Below, in pieces: positions 43,073 through 45,169 of a stretch of 45,169 nt of DNA; position 1 is the first letter of the stretch, and each line of letters begins with the position of its first letter. The notes under the pieces were generated by a model. That model did not search any database. It saw nothing but the letters and a program-made list of their open reading frames with translations, and was not told the origin of the DNA. Origin of the DNA: Bacillus massilioanorexius (lineage in GTDB: Bacteria; Bacillota; Bacilli; Bacillales; DSM-1321); assembly GCF_902374955.1 (NCBI RefSeq), contig NZ_CABKRX010000115.1, positions 1 to 45,169 of the forward strand, given 5' to 3'. Made by a program: the position numbers and the translations under genes.

Positions 43073-44920
43073 ATGTGTGGAATCACTGGTTGGGTAGATT
43101 TTTCACGTAATTTAATGAATGAAAAAGAAACTGTCGTGACGATGGCAGATAAATTAAGTCTTCGAGGACCAGATGAGAGCGATGTGTGGAGTAACCTACA
43201 TGCTTGTTTTGCTCATAAAAGATTAACAGTTGTTGATCCAGAGGGTGGCAAGCAGCCAATGACTATAGAGAACTCTCATGGTCGTTTTACCATTTGCTAT
43301 AATGGTGAGCTGTACAATACAGAAGATTTAAGAAAAGACCTGTTATTAAAAGGATATTCGTTTAAAGGTCATTCTGACACTGAAGTTTTACTTACTTCTT
43401 ATATAGAATGGAAAGAAAGGGCTGTAGACTATCTTAATGGCATTTTTGCATTTGCCGTTTGGGACCATAATGAACAAATATTGTTTCTAGCTAGGGATCG
43501 CTTAGGGGTAAAGCCTTTATACTATCGTGAAGAAGGTAAGGGTTTATTATTTGCATCAGAAATAAAAGCTATATTAGCATTTCCTACAGTAAAAACAGAA
43601 ATTGACCGAGAGGGTTTATCTGAATTGTTTGGTTTGGGTCCTTCTCATACACCTGGCAAAGGTATATTTAAAGGAATTAAAGAGTTGCGCCCGGCACATG
43701 CACTGAAGTTATCAAGAGAAGGGTTAAAAATTTGGAGATATTGGGATGTTAAAAGTGAAAAGCATCACGATGGTCTAGAAGAAACAGCTGAGAAGGTACG
43801 TTTTTTTGTAAAAGATGCGATTGAAAGACAACTAGTTTCTGACGTTCCTCTTTGTACGTTACTTTCTGGAGGTGTTGATTCTAGTGTGATTACAGCCATT
43901 GCGGCTTTAGCTTATAAAAAAGAAGGAAAGCCTAATCTTCATACGTATTCTATCGATTATGAGGACAATGATGTGTATTATAAAAGTAATGCCTTTCAAC
44001 CGAGTGCAGATGGCCCGTGGATTGAAATGGTATCTCAGGATCATCAAACCATTCACCATCGTTGTATTATTTCACAAGAAGAATTAGTGGATGGTTTACG
44101 GCAAGCTGTTTTGGCAAAGGACCTACCTGGAATGGCGGATATTGATTCGTCTCTCTTATGGTTTTGTAGGGAGATAAAGAAGAATTTTGTTGTTAGCTTG
44201 TCTGGTGAATGCGCCGATGAGATTTTTGGTGGTTATCCATGGTTTCATTCCAACGATTTAAATTTGGATAGCTTTCCTTGGATTCGTTCCGTTAAAGAAC
44301 GTTCTTTCTTTTTAAAGGATTATTGGAATGAAAAATTAAAAGTAGAAGAATATGTTCGAGAACGCTATAAGGAAACGTTAAATGAAACTCCGCTGTTAGA
44401 AGGAGAAACACATATAGAAAAGCAAAGAAGACAGTTGTTTTATAGTAATATGCATTGGTTTATGACCAATTTATTAGAGCGTAAGGATCGTATGAGTATG
44501 GCTGCTAGTTTAGAAGTACGCGTACCATTTGCTGATCATAGACTAGTAGAATATGTTTGGAACATACCGTGGGAAATGAAAATGACAGGAAACAGAGAGA
44601 AAGGCATATTACGTAAAGCGATGGAAGGCATATTACCTGATGAGGTACTATATAGAAAGAAAAGTCCATACCCTAAAACACATCATCCAATATATACAGA
44701 GAAGGTAACCAGTTTATTAAAAATAGTTGTTGATAATCGAGGGAGTGCTCTTCATGAGTTTTTTAAAAAAGATCAATTAGAACAGTTAATTGCCTCAGAA
44801 GGAAAATCCTTTACTACCCCATGGTTCGGTCAATTGATGAGTGGGCCGCAATTATTAGCCCATTTAGTACAAATGGAAATCTGGTTTCAAGAATATAATA
44901 TTAATTATGTTGAATCCTAG
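43073..44920 (+). CDS. asnO: Asparagine synthetase (glutamine-hydrolysing) AsnO
   Basis: AsnO makes asparagine from aspartate, glutamine and ATP. The 615-residue protein starts MCGITGWVDF, so Cys2 becomes the N-terminal nucleophile of the class II glutaminase domain (residues about 2-210; RGPD and YNGELYN are also present). The synthetase domain has the PP-loop LLSGGVDSS (about 264-272) and SGECADEIFGGYPW. I use ATG 43073 (AAAGGGTG upstream), since an earlier TTG would bury the catalytic Cys. Length and position next to yisN match B. subtilis AsnO, the paralogue expressed in sporulation. Confidence 0.95.
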   Translation: MCGITGWVDFSRNLMNEKETVVTMADKLSLRGPDESDVWSNLHACFAHKRLTVVDPEGGKQPMTIENSHGRFTICYNGELYNTEDLRKDLLLKGYSFKGHSDTEVLLTSYIEWKERAVDYLNGIFAFAVWDHNEQILFLARDRLGVKPLYYREEGKGLLFASEIKAILAFPTVKTEIDREGLSELFGLGPSHTPGKGIFKGIKELRPAHALKLSREGLKIWRYWDVKSEKHHDGLEETAEKVRFFVKDAIERQLVSDVPLCTLLSGGVDSSVITAIAALAYKKEGKPNLHTYSIDYEDNDVYYKSNAFQPSADGPWIEMVSQDHQTIHHRCIISQEELVDGLRQAVLAKDLPGMADIDSSLLWFCREIKKNFVVSLSGECADEIFGGYPWFHSNDLNLDSFPWIRSVKERSFFLKDYWNEKLKVEEYVRERYKETLNETPLLEGETHIEKQRRQLFYSNMHWFMTNLLERKDRMSMAASLEVRVPFADHRLVEYVWNIPWEMKMTGNREKGILRKAMEGILPDEVLYRKKSPYPKTHHPIYTEKVTSLLKIVVDNRGSALHEFFKKDQLEQLIASEGKSFTTPWFGQLMSGPQLLAHLVQMEIWFQEYNINYVES

Positions 44921-44954
44921 TAAAAATGTAGTGAAAAAGGCTAAATTTGAGAGA

Positions 44955-45054
44955 TTGTTCTAAAAGCGATTTTTCTTTTTAAGAAATGTAAAATAAACGA
45001 ACAAAGCAAGTGTTTTCAAAAGGCGCTGTATGAAAATATTGTTGCTAACGACTA
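44955..45054. repeat. Possible MITE end fragments after asnO
   Basis: GATTGTTCTAAAAGCGATTTTTCTTTTTAA and, further on, CTGTATGAAAATATTGTTGCTAACG each resemble the left terminal repeat of the dispersed family (CTGTTTTCTAAAAGATTGTTGCTTTT). No core is present between them, so these may be decayed or solo ends. Confidence 0.35.
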
Positions 45055-45087
45055 AACAAGAGAGACATTTTAACTGTCTCTCTTGTT
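45055..45087. terminator. Terminator hairpin downstream of asnO
   Basis: AACAAGAGAGACA and TGTCTCTCTTGTT are perfect arms with a 7-base AT loop. The T run is within the stem, so it may work in either direction. Confidence 0.75.
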
Positions 45088-45112
45088 CCGCTAACGCACC
45101 CGTTCGTATTAT

Positions 45113-45146
45113 AAGGTTAGCCAATGTTATATTGGTTGACCTTTTT
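45113..45146 (+). terminator. Second hairpin near the window end
   Basis: AAGGTTAGCCAAT pairs with ATTGGTTGACCTT, mostly through normal and G-U pairs, around GTTAT, followed by TTTG. It may serve a gene beyond the window or back up the asnO terminator. Confidence 0.55.
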
Positions 45147-45169
45147 GTTTAGTTTCTAGAATATGGATA

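Overview
The window is AT-rich chromosomal DNA of an endospore-forming Bacillaceae. Three things support this: a complete gerPA-gerPF spore-coat operon with a sigma-K-like promoter, a comK homologue, and a gene order (yhfA, hmoB/yhgC, hemE-hemH-hemY, yhgD, yhgE, yhfH, lplJ, lcfB, yhfN, comK, yhjE, sipV, addB-addA, gerP, yisK, yisL, yisN, asnO) that I recognise as the yhg-yhf-yhj-yis arc of the Bacillus subtilis chromosome. It is not B. subtilis itself. Several genes expected from that order are missing (pbpF, fabHB, aprE, sbcD/sbcC, wprA), and others are inserted (an ABC transporter, a Sco protein, a second acyl-CoA ligase, a DUF418 protein and a FIST-PAS-GGDEF-EAL protein). I see no rRNA, tRNA, CRISPR array, prophage or replication origin.

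Layout. 1-0.3 kb: the 3' end of an IS3-family insertion sequence. 0.5-2.7 kb (minus): a YhfA-like membrane transporter and the haem-degrading monooxygenase HmoB. 3.1-6.8 kb: hemE-hemH-hemY, late haem synthesis by the coproporphyrin route. 7.3-10.2 kb: TetR regulator YhgD and its probable target YhgE (Pip-like membrane protein), with matching inverted-repeat operators in front of each gene. 10.4-15 kb: azoreductase, the small cysteine-rich YhfH, lipoate-protein ligase LplJ, and acyl-CoA synthetase LcfB behind a clear FadR-type operator. 15.1-18.5 kb: a three-gene ABC importer (lipoprotein, permease, ATPase). 18.6-24 kb: Sco, an M48 membrane protease, an IDEAL-domain protein divergent from comK, a DedA-like protein (YhjE) and signal peptidase SipV. 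24.4-31.7 kb: the AddB-AddA helicase-nuclease. 31.9-33.9 kb (minus): gerPA-PF. 34-38.6 kb: acyl-CoA ligase, DUF418 protein, YisK, YisL. 38.9-41.8 kb: a cyclic-di-GMP protein with a degenerate GGDEF and an intact-looking EAL site. 42.2-44.9 kb: YisN and sporulation-type asparagine synthetase AsnO.

Two repeat systems run through the intergenic spaces. One is a MITE-like family of about 180-200 bp, with ends resembling CTGTTTTCTAAAAGATTGTTG and a structured core. There are five recognisable copies (about 0.36, 16.4, 24.15, 37.04 and 41.96 kb) plus possible fragments. The other is a set of long palindromic terminators with related arms (AAGG..C..TCT.AAAA) at gene ends. One MITE copy and one long hairpin lie inside the ABC-transporter operon, and another MITE copy ends 25 bases before yisK.

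I found no wholly new multi-gene system. The most promising leads are the YhgD/YhgE operator pair, the ABC importer of unknown ligand split by a MITE, the FIST-PAS-GGDEF*-EAL protein, the comK control region and the MITE family.
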